A stretch of 64,000 bases of DNA from Leguminivora glycinivorella (taxonomy: Eukaryota; Arthropoda; Insecta; Lepidoptera; Tortricidae): positions 16,265,118-16,329,117 of the forward strand of contig NC_062977.1 in the NCBI RefSeq assembly GCF_023078275.1, written 5' to 3'. The stretch's first letter is position 1; each line of letters starts with the position of its first letter. This document shows positions 11,331 to 23,693 of the stretch, piece after piece. The notes under the pieces are model-generated. The model was not told where the DNA came from. It did not search any database and saw only the letters and a list, made by a program, of their open reading frames with translations. The translations under genes and the position numbers were made by a program.

Positions 11331-12740
11331 CGTTCCATCTCTGTTAAGTCTTACTTAGCGCTAACTCCGGTGCTCCTAGGTTTAGGTGCCTATTTAACTA
11401 TTAGATTTAGCTGACCAAGTTGTTAAGCCTCAACGAAAGGGTTATCAACTGTTTACAATTATACGCCCAGTTTAGCTAATTATACACATTGTGCCTAATT
11501 TTATATAACGCGACTATTTACTTACTATTTAATAAGCACAACACATAGTATGCTTGTATTCCACATAGTTCAATCTAATGGTAATTATTTATTTGTTTCT
11601 AGGCGAGGTAAAAAAATGTAAATTGGATACAAATATCTTGTAACTGTACTAAACTTATATACTTAATACTAAAGTTACATTTTAAGAATAACCAAGTAAA
11701 ACATACAATAATGTATACCTATCATTTGTACACGCTATCATTTTAAGTAACTTATTATAATTAGCTTCCTAACTTTGATTTCAAATCTATAATCTAGCAT
11801 CGACTTAAGTACGGTTATTTGTCACTAGCCTGAAAGAGCCAGTCACGTGACCCATTTCAATTATATTTAAGCTAATCTTATAGTCACATTGAATCTAATC
11901 TTAAGTTACATTAAGTAACGCCTTATTCGATCAGTTTTAAATTAATGAATCGAGAACACATGTTAACATTGACTCGCAGAACCGTTGAGTGATAGCCGTG
12001 ACGATGACGTTACCATAATTACACTTAACTATTTAAGTAACTAGGTAGGTAAGACAGGTCACATAGTCCAGGTACCTCAATTAAACTGTATTAGCTAAAA
12101 TTTCCACTACGCAAATTCAATGGCCCGGGTATTAGAAGCGGGCCGCATATTTCATATTAGTTAATTAAGTTATGTGTCTAGAACTAGCGCTACAGTTCTG
12201 CACTAGACAGGAAAGTTGATTTAAGAAAGCCCGTTGGTCTCAATTAAACCGATAGCGATGTCTATTTGACCAGGTTGTCAGCATTAAATTTACCATTGCT
12301 TTTGCGCTGTATAACACATTATATCATACCTCTGGTACCGTTTTAACTAAGAACTGTAACGAAATATCTTAGTTTGGAAAATATACCTATAATATTGTTG
12401 ATACTAACTTCACTTTACCAAGCTTTACATAATAGCACCTTAGGTACTTACTCAACCCCCAATGATACATTGCTAGCTGGAAATACCAAACAAGTATCTG
12501 AGACTCAAAAAAAAGAAAAAAAAACACGGGCTGTTTCTTGAACTATTACAACAGGCAACTTTTACAACATAACACATTGCACTTCCAAATCATAAACCAA
12601 GCCAATAACTGCCCATTAAAGAAAAGGATAAATTACTTTCTTAAAAAAAAACAAGACAATTTCCGAGTAAACACGCACACATCTGGCCTCCAGTCACCGC
12701 TATTCTGCCAAACACGGTCAAAAAGGATATAAATTATGCA
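11331..12740. other. AT-rich non-coding DNA, no gene seen
   Basis: No supported feature. A TAGGTACCT-like motif recurs, as is common in lepidopteran non-coding DNA. Confidence 0.4.
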
Positions 12741-12749
12741 ATACTCTAT

Positions 12750-12960
12750 TGATATAGGGTTGTTTAACGGTCGGCCGCCAGACCATAGTATAACTGCAAA
12801 CCCCATTAAACCTTTTCATCCAAATGTCTTTCCAAATCCCTGACGCAAATTTATAACTAAGACAATAGGCCCCATCTGGCATTCGAACCCACGCTACCTA
12901 CTAGAGAAAAATAACAATCGCTTTTATTACCAGACCAGGCTAAACCGGCCAACTATAATA
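12750..12960 (-). mobile_element. tRNA-derived SINE (third family)
   Basis: The minus strand reads TTAGCCTGGTCTGGTAA (A-box region, about 12950-12930), then TAGCGTGGGTTCGAATGCC (B box, about 12875-12895), then a body toward 12750. The promoter spacing and non-coding body fit a SINE. The head differs from families A and B. No target duplication was identified. Confidence 0.6.
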
Positions 12961-14250
12961 AACTATATTTTCATTCTCTCAGTTTTAGGTACCTACATGA
13001 AAACATAACGGGCGCGATCAAGTGTTGTGGTACTTGTGGTAGTCAAAATAGTACTAACAGAAGTATAGCACTTATTAAGTGATTTCGAGTGTAGATAAAG
13101 TGACTATTACTACCATAATTTGTCGTTGTTATTATCTGTGCTATCCTTAAGTGAACTTGTGTATCTAATGCTATATGTGTTGTGGTGAATGGATGCACCG
13201 TGAAAGTATGGGGTTAAAATTGTGAGGGTCTTTTATGAGCTTGAAGAAATAGATGTCACAAGAGGATACCAAAGAAATACATAAACCCTTATTTGCCTAA
13301 ATGGTAATACATAGTTGCATCAGCGCTTTAAAACGGTATTCATTCTTAACTATCCCATCAGCGGACGTGTTATCAAACTTATCGCCGTAGACGTCTACAA
13401 CCAGCAACACTATTACATTACTCTGCACTTACCCACAACAGGACAACGTTACTGGAGCCCTTATTACTTCGCCAAGTCTGCTCATATTATGGACACTCAA
13501 ACTGTTTGTACTAAACCTCACGTGTTTGTCGGCTGTCAAGAAACAAGAAATACATCGAGTTCACAAAGAATGACATGAAATGAAACTGTCAACGAGAATA
13601 AGCAACAGAAAAAAAAAATAACTCATTATCTCAACAGTGCTCAACTCAACCCTCTTCGTAGTTATTACATAGGTACCTATTCTATCTCTTCTCATCATCA
13701 AGAATGGCTGGCTGCGCAGCCGGTTAAACAAAACTGAGAACTGTGCTACAATAATTATCTTCAGAACGCTGGCCTCAGTTTTATCTTACAGTGAAATCAG
13801 TTACAGTGTGAAATATTTACCAAATTTAACAATTTCAATTTCTTAGTTACGTTTTGATTTTTTAGTGTCATTTGTTTAGTTAACGTATAGTAAAGTGTTG
13901 TGGGTGATCCTAACAGTGGCAATATGGCAATCAACCAATATTTACACACTTCACGCGTAGAGACTACTTATGGAAGAATTAAGACAAAGAAGAATAACAT
14001 ACATGGGACCCGTGGAGTTATAGAAAACTACAGATATGCTCCACTATCGCTGAAATAACACAACTACAACGTGCAACGACATCAAGCTGGTTCTGAAACC
14101 GTAAAAGAAGACGGGAGAAGGCCCTCCGGAAGCTAGCCAGCTTCCGTCTGATACATCCGAGACGAAAAAATGACAAGTGAGACAAAGGGGAGGGTGTATC
14201 TTAAATGCAGTCACATATCCTCACACCTAATATTTATTACACACCAAGTA
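12961..14250. other. Non-coding DNA, no gene seen
   Basis: An 87-codon frame at 13315-13578 has ordinary amino-acid content but no recognised motif and no splice support, so it is not called. Nothing else was resolved. Confidence 0.35.
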
Positions 14251-14279
14251 TAGTATTTATCTACCCAACGCTGACTTTA

Positions 14280-14560
14280 CGATGCCTTGTATTCGGGTCG
14301 GCTCCAAATTTCCCGTCTCTCCTACTATCCTGACTGCAAACCCTACACTCCCAACCCTATCTACTGGGTGCTCTGGTGTCTTGGACAGGCTGCGGGAGCC
14401 TACGGCGGGGCAGCAGGGGTTGCTGCGCAATGAGCCGGTTGGCAAACGTACTCTGTCTGATTCTGCGTTCGAGTCTTAGTTGGTGAGATGTGACGCAGAC
14501 ATATCCAACGACTCGCTGCCTCTTAGGCTCAATCATCAGAGTCACGTGAGCCTACAGCGC
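14280..14560. other. GC-rich segment of unknown origin
   Basis: Overlapping short frames on both strands reflect base composition rather than coding. TGCGTTCGAGTCT near 14465 is B-box-like, so this may be the edge of an unrecognised SINE or LINE. It directly precedes a LINE tail at 14630. Confidence 0.3.
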
Positions 14561-14629
14561 TATTGCGTATCAAAATCTCCTCCCCCTGTAGTCTCCCCTT
14601 CCTAGTCCTTGCAGCAGGATATGCTGGCT

Positions 14630-14905
14630 GGAGTTACCCCCTGAATCTGAATCTGAATCTGAATTCTCTCACCTGGGCCGGACACATCTGCCGCATGCCA
14701 AACGACCTGTGGGCCAAGAAAAGTACCGAATGGACACCAAACATAGTGCGGCGTGACGGCAGACCGCGAAGGAGATAGCGGCACGATCTTGACGTCTTTC
14801 GAAAAGATTGGCCAAACATTGCCTTAAACCGAGACGCGTGGAAGAAAGAGAGGGAGGCCTTTGCCCAGCAGTGGGACACAACAGGCTAACAAATAAAATA
14901 AATTT
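14630..14905 (+). pseudogene. LINE (RTE-like) reverse transcriptase C-terminus, broken
   Basis: The frame at about 14665-14776 reads SLTWAGHICRMPND, then a basic GRPRRR block, and meets a stop (TAG at 14776). The following triplets still encode a recognisable continuation in which a WPNIALNRDAW-like block and an AQQWD end can be read to about 14885. This W-GH...RM...GRPRRRW...D order is the usual C-terminal tail of RTE-like non-LTR polymerases. Everything upstream (endonuclease, RT core) is missing, so the copy is 5'-truncated and dead. Confidence 0.75.
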
Positions 14906-15717
14906 GTATCATTCACAGAGTTTCACAAAACGCAGGTCACATCACGAGGTTAGGTCTAGCACAGTGAAACACGTGAAAATTCGTAGCATTTAGGGAAACC
15001 GGTTTTGTCTTAAGAATAACTGCTTGTTTAGTTATTGTTATTAAATGGCTCTAATTCCGTTAGTGACTTCTTCAAATTATCCACATCTCTTTGTATTTTG
15101 TCGACTTTGACGACTTTCTTCCACATCTTATCATTATTGATTGTGAGTGTCAAACATCCAAATGTCCAAGTATCTTCGTTATAGTAAATTACAGCACAGG
15201 TGGACCAGTGAAAGCGTCCTGACCTACGACCAGCCACAGTGCGGTGGGGTGTCGTAAGCAACGGCCTAGTCAAGCCGTCGGACCAGTTCTTGTTTATGAA
15301 CCGTTTGAGCGTTCACGCTTCAACACTTGCACGCAATACATTCCGTGGTTTAAAATTGGCATTGCTTGTATATTTATGTAAATATTTGTTATTGTGATAT
15401 TAAAAATGTGATTCATGTTTTGTTAAATTCGAATGACCATCGAGGTTTCCTCCTTTCTATTCAAATAATTTCGTACAATCACTAAGATTAAAAGTTATTT
15501 GAGTTACAATTAGTCTCTTTTCTTTGTCGGTCACACTTTATTGAAGATAGTGACAACTTAGTAATAAAATTTAGCTCCTGTCCTGTGATATAATGAACGG
15601 TGATTGCATGAAAATCGAATGTAAGGGCGCCCATACGCTCTACTAATCTTGCCGCATAGCGAGAACGTACACTTAAATACTGCAGTCCGTTTCTAAATAT
15701 CAGCCCACAGAACAGTT

Positions 15718-16371
15718 TTTAGGGTTCCGTAGTCAACTAGGAACCCTTATAGTTTCGCCATGTCTGTCTGTCCGTCCGTCCGTCCGTCCGTCCGTCCGTC
15801 CGTCCGTCCGTCCGTCCGTCCGTCCGTCCGTCCGTCCGTCCGTCCGTCCGTCCGTCCGTCCGTCCGTCCGTCCGTCCGTCCGTCCGTCCGTCCGTCCGTC
15901 CGCGGATAATCTCAGTAACCGTTAGCACTAGAAAGCTGAAATTTGATACCAATATGTATATCAATCACGCCAACAAAGTGCAAAAATAAAAAATGGAAAA
16001 AAATGTTTTATTAGGGTACCCCCCCTACATGTAAAGTGGGGGCTGATATTTTTTTTCATTCCAACCCCGACGTGTGATATATTGTTGGATAGGAATTTAA
16101 AAATGAATAAGGGTTTACTAAGATCGTTTTTTGATAATATTAATATTTTCGGAAATAATCACTCCTAAAGGAAAAAAAAGTGTGTCCCCCCCCTCTAACT
16201 TTTGAACCATATGTTTAAAAAATATGAAAAAAATCACAAAAGTAGAACTTTATAAAGACTTTCTAGGAAAATTGTTTTAAACTTGATAGGTTCAGTAGTT
16301 TTTGAGAAAAATACGGAAAACTACGGAACCCTACACTGAGCGTGGCCCGACACGCTCTTGGCCGGTTTTTT
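15718..16371 (+). mobile_element. Non-autonomous dispersed element with expanded TCCG array (copy 2)
   Basis: This has the same termini as the 8333-8880 and 40711-41258 elements: GGGTTCCGTAGTCAACTAGG at one end and CGCTCTTGGCCGGTTTTT at the other. It is about 100 bp longer, entirely because the internal tetranucleotide run is expanded (15771-15902). It has no coding capacity. Confidence 0.85.
15771..15902. repeat. (TCCG)n microsatellite, about 33 units
   Basis: An uninterrupted CCGT/TCCG tetranucleotide run of about 132 bp lies inside the dispersed element. The sister copies at 8811 and 40768 have only a handful of units at the same point. The open frame on the minus strand through it (RTDG repeats) is an artefact of the repeat. 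Confidence 0.97.
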
Positions 16372-16461
16372 CTACATAATTTTAGATGCAAGTTTTTCAT
16401 AACTGATAGAATGTTCTTAAAAGATTTTAATAATAAGACTACCGTGAGACACTGACATATT

Positions 16462-16640
16462 AAACATGTAAAATCGGGCAACTCACGTAAAATTGTTGAA
16501 GGTCGCTCGACATGTTTCGCTCCGTAACGAGGAGCATTTCATTGAGCACGCGCGATGCCGATGCTATCATCTTTACGGAGCGAAACATGTCGAGCTAATA
16601 TTCGACAGTTTTAGATGAGTTACCCGATTTTACATGTTTC
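16462..16640. mobile_element. Palindromic MITE next to copy 2
   Basis: The outer inverted repeats are AAACATGTAAAATCGGG (16462) and CCCGATTTTACATGTTT (ending 16639). An inner pair TCGACATGTTTCGCTCCGTA and TTACGGAGCGAAACATGTCG lies within. The element is nearly a fold-back of about 179 bp with no coding capacity. Confidence 0.8.
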
Positions 16641-19277
16641 TTAAAAGATATTCATAAAATTCCGTATACCTTTTGTTAAAACGTTTCCGGTAGGGCTGTA
16701 ATGAAAATAACCAGGAAGTTTTGTGTGGCCTTTATTTTAAAGTTGATTACTTTCATAAACGTCAGGATCAATGACAATTCGCACGGTAATTACGGAAATA
16801 AGTTTATTGCCCCGTTCGTCTTCATTCATATTCATTTATTACTTAAGCCTCACCGTTATTACCATTGTATTGAAGGATGAGCAATAAGATTATTAAAATC
16901 GCGTTAGTTCACGCATTTCATGATGTAAACTACTTAATACTTCAATCTACCATCACGTAAGATTATTTAGGTAATCCACGATTGATACATTCATTAATAA
17001 ATTATCCAAAAATTGCCTAAGAAAATCTAACAAATCATAGTGTGAGGCTTTCTGTCACAAAAGGATGTCATTATTACTAATGAAGTACTAAAGACTCTTC
17101 AGACTTGGAACGCCAAGCGCCACATATGTTGAAAGAATTTTCCAGAATACACACGCTGTTATATCTCTTACCGTATAGCCATAAGGTTTTACGTCAATCA
17201 TCATTATATAATATAGCGGCCATAGCGGCCAATGCCCAAAGGATCCTTATGCTTCGAGTGCAGTATCCCTATTACCAGAATATCTGACTTTCATATGGAA
17301 AAGACCTTAGTGCCTAGGCTCGGAAAACGCCCGTCCTTTAGAAAATGTAATACTGTTCTGTAAACGTTGTTGACTCCTATTTACCTGTCAACGTCTAAAT
17401 ATGCTCTAAGGTACTGATGACCTTGGACATATAATTTAAGCTCATTCACATTTACAAATATAGGTTTTGAAAGTGGGAAAACTTAAGAATCGGGCCATCT
17501 TCGGCTCCAGTACTTTAGCCTGATTAAAAAATAATTTCAACTCATTAATGGGTTCTAAAATATGCTTATGATTTAAAAATGACGAGCGTTTTCCAAGTCT
17601 TGCTTGAAGAATAAGAGCCCTTTAAACATGGAAAGCCACTGCTAATCTTGCGCGTGCTCAGATCGCGTGCCGGTATTGCTGGCGCATCGCTTTCCCTGCG
17701 CCCGCGCCGGCCATCATTGACGTCGCCAATTAACTTTTATAACGTGTGGAATTATATGTAGCGGTTACTGTCTTACTGTATACTACTTGCTCGACTCCCG
17801 ATAGAGTAGGTTTTCTAAAGTAGCAGTAGATGGTAGCTACTAATTCGCACCTCTTCATAGCCTTGTCTGTCCCATCTGATATTAGCTTGGGTTCTGGACT
17901 GACTGACATCTGACCTTTCAGTTCAGACAAACAAGACCTTATTGGGTTTTCCTCGAGATATGTAATCGCGATGTTTTACTTCACCGAAAAGAGCTAAGAT
18001 GATTATACGTATTTGTTAAATGTATTAGGTTCATTTTACAATTTCGACAGTTGTACATGCGAACTTCAGATTAAAAGCAACACCCCTTAACTCAATGCTA
18101 GGCCAGTGACCTACCAGTGATTTTTCATAACATACACAGAAATTATGTATTACTTAATATTACATACAGAAAGCGACCAGACAAGCTAGGTTCTTATAAG
18201 ATTCTTCTGACTGTTAGAGCTACGCTGCGTAGTATTTTTAGTACACGGCAAAGTACAGGAAGCTGCAAAAAGTAATTCCCCATCGAACAAATTCCTATGC
18301 AGAGAGGACCTCTTTTATCTGCAGCTTATTGTACGTAAATACATTGTAAACTCTGCTTTCATACCTCATGGTCACGAATATAGTAAAAATACCAACCTTC
18401 TACAACATAATCAACATTTTATTATACCCGTATAACGAACCGATCCGTGACGACGTCAAAAAACTCCATAGAAATGAACCTACAGGAATTCAAAGAAAAA
18501 GTAGTACTAGTCTCGATTCCTTTTACGGGAAGATGTTTATATTCCTTTGAAATGCACAATTGAAAGCGAGGAATTATGTTTCGTAGCTATATATCTTCGT
18601 ATTTTAAATAACTAAGAAGTACACTGTGCAATACAATTTTAATAGCATTAAAAGTACCGAAATATTTTAATTACGCCATTTAACAAGCCTAGAAAGTTTA
18701 AATAGTAATTAAAATAATATTTATTGATATGTAATTAATCTAATGACATGTAGGGAATGAATGGACCTTTTTATTTTATTTAGAAATAGTGTAAGTGTTT
18801 GTAAACCTGTGTAGAAGTTGATGACAACACAGGCCACGGTTTTAATACATATGTAGACAAGGTCTTACCAGTTTTTCCTATCTCAATGACTATTTAGCTC
18901 TAATGTTGGTCTATCCAACGATACGATACACGTAACAAATACAAATGCACAGATAATCTAAATTGTCATTCCGTCCATGGTTTCTGTTCCGGTCCGCAGT
19001 TGAGGAAAGCCCGGGCCAACCTCGCCGCAGCCTCGTGCGTGCTCTATATGCAGGCCAACATCCTTGCTCCAGCCTTGTGCTCGACCTATGACTGGGCTTG
19101 AACTTGTGAATTACCCGCACGCGTTTGAAATATTTTGGACTTTCTGTACGGGGTACTTAGCCATCATGATTACGTTTTGCTTACGCTAATATCGTTCTCG
19201 TAGCTAGATCTCTCTCTATTTAGTATTGGCGCATGAGCTTCAAATTCAAAATCACTCTTTAAAAAAAATTACAAAGA

Positions 19278-19345
19278 AGGTATATAAGCGCGTATATAAG
19301 GTATATAAACGTATATAAGGTATATAAGGTATATAATACCTTATA
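19278..19345. repeat. GTATATAAG tandem repeats
   Basis: The unit GGTATATAAG or CGTATATAAG is repeated about six times with small variations. It is short and AT-rich and is probably slippage. Confidence 0.7.
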
Positions 19346-19522
19346 GCGCGTAGTAAAGATTTTTGCAAAAATCGCGAAGTTGCAAAAATCGTTGAGGTAA
19401 CTCGTGACCGAAGTGAAGGCGACTTACTCGCACAACGTATCAGAATCAGCGTTGCGACAACACAGGGAGGAAATGCCACCAACATCGTTACCATTACTGT
19501 TATCGCTGAATCGAATATTTAA
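19337..19522 (+). other. Short coding-like open stretch, unassigned
   Basis: Sixty-one codons are open between TAA (19334) and TAA (19520). They read with balanced composition, for example VEVTRDRSEGDLLAQRI and later ATNIVTITVIAE. No methionine starts the stretch, no clear splice sites bound it, and I recognise no family. It could be a fragment of a decayed gene or element. Confidence 0.25.
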
Positions 19523-19564
19523 AAGTGCTGATTTAGCTTGCGGACTACAAAATAATATATGTGA

Positions 19565-19740
19565 ATGAAATGAAATGAAAATTATTTATTCGAAACAGCA
19601 TACTTTGTACAAATATTGCAGTTATGACATTTAATAAATTGTTCCAAAAAGGATTCCACTCAGCATGTGTCGGAGCACTTAGTGCCACGGCCCACGACGC
19701 TGATTTTCAGTGGACCCTTAAACTTAAATACTAAGAAATA
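19565..19740 (-). repeat. Probable LINE 3' end
   Basis: An ATGAAATGAAATGAAA run is followed by TTATTTATTCGAAACAGC and a GTGCCACGGCCCACGACGC segment. A short tandem tail next to a moderately GC-rich untranslated end suggests an antisense non-LTR 3' end. Confidence 0.4.
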
Positions 19741-20189
19741 TATGTATGGTAATTATAAGCGCTTCATACAGCTAATGTTATGGACATAACTAAGAATAAT
19801 TTTCCTTGCATGCTCACCTGTTTATCTATTAGGTATTTTCAATAATGTGTAAATAATTATTATTCAAATAATAAACGTACCTATAAATGATATCAAACAT
19901 GTTCATGACTATTATTAGTTTCAAGTTTATTTTATATTTACTAACACTTACTGCACTATCCAGAGACTATTTGCTACTGCGTTTGCCGTTCTGAATAATA
20001 GCTTTCCGTTAACCTTAATGCACGGGTAAATATTTAACAGAACCGACTAAGATATTATCTACGAACTAAACATAAATACGTAGGCAGGAGGCACTAATGT
20101 ACTTAATGTGAGTTGAAAAACGTCAAAATTATGAGACATATACCTCATGCAGTAGAGCTGAAAAATCTGTATGGGTTAGTTTATTTATT

Positions 20190-20275
20190 TTGGGTGAACA
20201 GCCATCTTCTGGGCGAGCTCACTCCATCGTAGGCCACGTCCTTGCCTTTGGCTAGTCTATGGCCAAGAGTCAGCA
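20190..20275 (-). repeat. Segment shared with the 10.1-10.4 kb MITE interior
   Basis: GCCATCTTCTGGGCGAGCTC and GGCTAGTCTATGGCCAAGAG are the reverse complement of sequence near 10165-10250, with few differences over about 85 bp. The Tc1-like termini are absent here, so this is either a fragment or the source of sequence carried by the MITE. Confidence 0.65.
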
Positions 20276-22593
20276 CATTTATAGTTTAAAAAAAATGTGG
20301 CGTTTCACGACGGTTGGTGCTAACGCTATTATTAGCGACGCTCCAATACTTCAATATACATACGTACGATGCATAAGGTACCTTTTCCCGTATAACGTCA
20401 CATATGTAGTGTTTATTGTGTGTAGTCGCGTCTCATCACCCGTGCCCATCACTCAATCGTCTTTCCTCAAAATGATTTCCAATACCGTAAAACTGACATT
20501 TCAACTTACATCTGTTTCAACTCACCTCAGTCCCCCCTACTGTTGATATAAGAACTATCTCAATAACTGCATCGAATGCAGAAGTAACCTAGATCTGTCT
20601 GCTTTGACGTATTCAAACAGTAATTAAAGAACTAACGAGTGGGGGTAAATAAAATGAATTCACGTTCTGGTTTGCAAATGAGCAATAGCTTGTTTTTATG
20701 CATTTCTATTCATTCCTTCGCAATTAAACACTGTTAGCACAGAGGTTATAATAACTCGTAATATGCATGTAAACCTAGCAATTTTATTTCTTGGCGCGTT
20801 TGAACATAATATCTGAAGATTAGATCAGTTTTGCTCGAAACAATACAAGAAGACTATTGGAGTTTGTTCCCATTGTTTTGCAAAATGTAACGGCTCAAAG
20901 AGCATAACCGCTTGTGGACAATGTAATATGGTACAGAGCTACAGACATGTGCATACATAGACCTCTCTATTGCATATACAGCGTGTGTATTTATTCCATA
21001 CGGGCGAATATCTTCATAACGATTAGTATCGGACCTAAGGAGCCTAACTACTTGTTTTTTTTTTTAATAGAAGAGATATTTTTTTCATGCATAATAATTT
21101 AGCACGCAATGTCTTATTATGTCCACATCAATTAACGTACCTAGTCATTACGATATGACGTTTATGTCATGTCAAATTAAGTTGGACGGCGTACTTTGCT
21201 GTTTGGTCAGATTAAAAAAAATAGGTACTCTTAATTGATGACACTTTTTGACAAAATAGTTATCCTATACGATTCGTATGATCAGATACTATAACTGGAT
21301 ACATTATTCGCCCATATGGAATCACACGCTGAGAATTCTGTCGAATTAATACCAACATCCAGAATTCCAGATATCTAAAATAGGTATCGTGCTTTGAATA
21401 CTTTAGCTTTTTTGAGCAACAGTGAGGCATCTTTTTATAAATTTAGTTTTTTTTTTGTGTTAGTGGTAGGACTTCTTAAAAACTGGTCAGTAGGTATTGG
21501 AACATCGTATTGGGGAATGTTAGTGAGAGCCTGCGTTGAAGTTTAAGTTCGTTAGATTTTTATAATTATTTATTTATAAGTATTTTATAAATATTTAATG
21601 AGAAATCACACGAGCAGGCGCTATATTTTATTGAATAACCTAATACTCGTGTAGTATCCAGCTGCTGATATTATTGAAGCATGCAATAAAAAGTTATGGT
21701 GTTATGACCATTTCAGTTTAGATTCAAAATGACTCTCACCATCTTCTAAAGTATTTTCGATGAACCTCAGCAGAACATAGGTGATGTTTGGCTCGCAAAG
21801 TGTTCTACTTTAGATATCATATATGTCTGCGGTATAGAAATAATAGAAAACAATAATAATAATAGAAAACAATATCAGTACGTGAGCTTCCACAGATGAT
21901 AGTCCCGCGGCAGTCCATTGTTTCTTTACGATCACTACAAATACTTCACATTTACAAAACGTCATATATACCTATAAATTCCTTCTAGTAAACCACCTTT
22001 ATGTTTAAACTCCATCAATTTCATAGTGAGCTTGAAAATATAAGAGGCAATGTGTAATGTCGCTTAATGGATTCATGACTATAATTGTAAAAGATTGAAT
22101 TTTTAGTATGTACCTACAACTGTATCGTGTAACTTGAGTTTGGTACATGCAGTGTTTAGAAAATGCATGAATTTATCATAGCATGGGCTATAATCTTAGA
22201 AGATAAATGGGGTTAAATGTTTTACTAGTTAACTATGTAGGTGTACGCGGACCATAAGTCCTAAGGACCATACGTAGGCTTATTTAATAGAAGCATACAA
22301 ACTAGACGATATTTTTACCTATAGTTTAGCAAAGTAGGTTCTAAATGTCATGCAGCATACCTCATCGAAATATTTGGAATTCATACTAGACGTTCAAATT
22401 AAAATTCTGTACGCGTCCTATTGCGTAGGTTTGCAAAGTCGTATATCACTCGCGTAGTGTTGATGCGATTTATTTGATGTATGTACGCTTAAGCAATTCG
22501 TAAATATTTAGTAGAATGTGTATGTATACATAGACAAGTGTAAAAACACATGTATATGCAGTCATCAGACATACAAAGAGTCCAGCACGGGTA

Positions 22594-22696
22594 GCATGGT
22601 CGCGCGATAGACGATAAAATATCAGGCCGTCCCTATCGCACTATTAGTAAGTGCGATAGGGACGGCCAGATGTTTTATCATTTATCGCGCGACCAT
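22594..22696. mobile_element. Short MITE with GGTCGCGCGATA termini
   Basis: ATGGTCGCGCGATA at 22597 and TATCGCGCGACCAT at about 22683-22696 are inverted. The repeat continues inward through GGCCGTCCCTATCGCAC to a 9-bp centre, so nearly the whole 100 bp is a hairpin. The termini match the outer ends of the 35.2-40.5 kb element, making this a likely internal-deletion derivative of that family. Confidence 0.85.
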
Positions 22697-22782
22697 AATT
22701 GCCTGCTTGTATACTTTACAAAATTAATTTTATACGTGATTTTTTTAAAGACTGTTTTTTTTACCAGATAGAAGGCCAGGGT

Positions 22783-22929
22783 GGCTAGCCGAATGGCACA
22801 ATCGCTCACGAAACGCTCACGAAACGAAGCGCTAGTAGATATCTATCTCTATCGCGCTTGCGTATTGGCGCGACAGAGCCATCGGCGTATCGCTTTCGTT
22901 TGGCGTCGGAGAAATGCCATTCGGCTACG
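22783..22929. mobile_element. MITE family 2 (TAGCCGAATGGCA), copy a
   Basis: TAGCCGAATGGCA at one end and TGCCATTCGGCTA at the other enclose about 120 bp including AGATATCTATCTCTATCGC. Related copies are at 26332-26475 (reverse) and 47297-47440. Confidence 0.85.
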
Positions 22930-22959
22930 GGGCCTGTAGCGTATGCTCACCTGATAGTA

Positions 22960-23170
22960 TGCGATCACCCAGATCACCGCCACACACATCATAGTTTGTG
23001 CGACTGTGGGATACGGGTTCAATTGTGGTGCAGGCAATGGCCTGTCATTGAAATATCACAATTTACTTTTCTTTCAAGCAATGCACTCTTGGCACTGAAA
23101 CTTGAGGATTTGCTTGTGCTCTGCCTAACATTTAGGGAATACAGGCGTGAGTTTCTGCGTAAAAAAAAAA
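22960..23170 (+). repeat. Diverged LINE/SINE 3' tail ending in poly(A)
   Basis: GGGATACGGGTTCAATTGTGG through ACAGGCGTGAG, then an A run, is a diverged version of the 3' segment at 53330-53570, and its last part also matches 33130-33160. It ends in A10 rather than the GTAT tail of the other copies. Confidence 0.6.
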
Positions 23171-23183
23171 GAAATTACTATTA

Positions 23184-23426
23184 AGCCTCCGCCACACATA
23201 AAGCGTTTTGACAGCGTAGCGTTAGCGGAGCGTCAGCGGAGCGCAATGATGGCGGTGCGCCGGCGGAACGCTGGCGTTCCGCTCGCAATCCGCGCTCGTT
23301 TATTCCCGCCGGCGTCCGCTTGGCGCAACGCCAGCGTTCGTCCGGCGCACCGCTATCGTTGCGCTCCGCTAACGCTCCGCTACCGCTCCGCCTAAGCTAC
23401 CAAAACGCGCATGTGTGACCAAGCTT
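23184..23426. mobile_element. GC-rich MITE with TTA target duplication (PIF/Harbinger-like)
   Basis: This is a 243-bp GC-rich palindromic element. Imperfect inverted ends (CCACACATAAAGCGTTTTG and, on the other strand, TCACACATGCGCGTTTTGG) enclose arms rich in GCGGAGCG/CGCTCCGC. TTA lies on both sides (23181-23183 and 23427-23429). The related duplicated sequence at 26041-26060 has a single TTA and no insert, which fixes the boundaries directly. A 3-bp TTA/TWA target is typical of PIF/Harbinger elements; the superfamily is inferred. There is no transposase. Confidence 0.85.
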
Positions 23427-23429
23427 TTA

Positions 23430-23693
23430 GGCTGGCACAGCTAAAGCTAATAACTTTATTTGTGAATAGCCTATTTCAGCTACTATGTAACATTCGATGG
23501 CACGGCACGCACGCGAACTAACATGTATATTTCTATTCCATGTTTCCCGCACGTGTCTTTACATAAGTACTGTCGGAATGAGAATCAAGTAATGTGCAAA
23601 ATGTTAAGGGTTTCAAGGATACTTTGTATGTTGCAAGTAAAATATCGAAATCATCATTCTTCCCATTATATTATGTAGGTATCTTCTATTATG
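23430..23693 (+). repeat. Direct duplication, copy 1
   Basis: GGCTGGCACAGCTAAAGC through TAGGTATCTTCTATT is nearly identical to 26053-26316 (about four differences over the first 230 bp). The shared sequence continues left of the MITE as AAAAAGAAATTACTATTA. Confidence 0.9.

Larger units (their letters stand above)
16641..22590. other. Long non-coding stretch, no gene seen
   Basis: About 6 kb of AT-rich DNA without a supported gene. It includes a GC-richer patch at 17640-17720, a tandem GTATATAAG block, a short coding-like frame at 19337-19522, a LINE tail at 19565-19740 and an 85-bp segment shared with 10160-10250. Confidence 0.4.

Noticed and set aside
13315..13578. 87-codon frame with balanced composition
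   Set aside because: No motif, no splice support and no recognisable homologue; length is within chance for 64 kb.
15737..15964. Minus frame with RTDG repeats
   Set aside because: It is the TCCG microsatellite read as protein.
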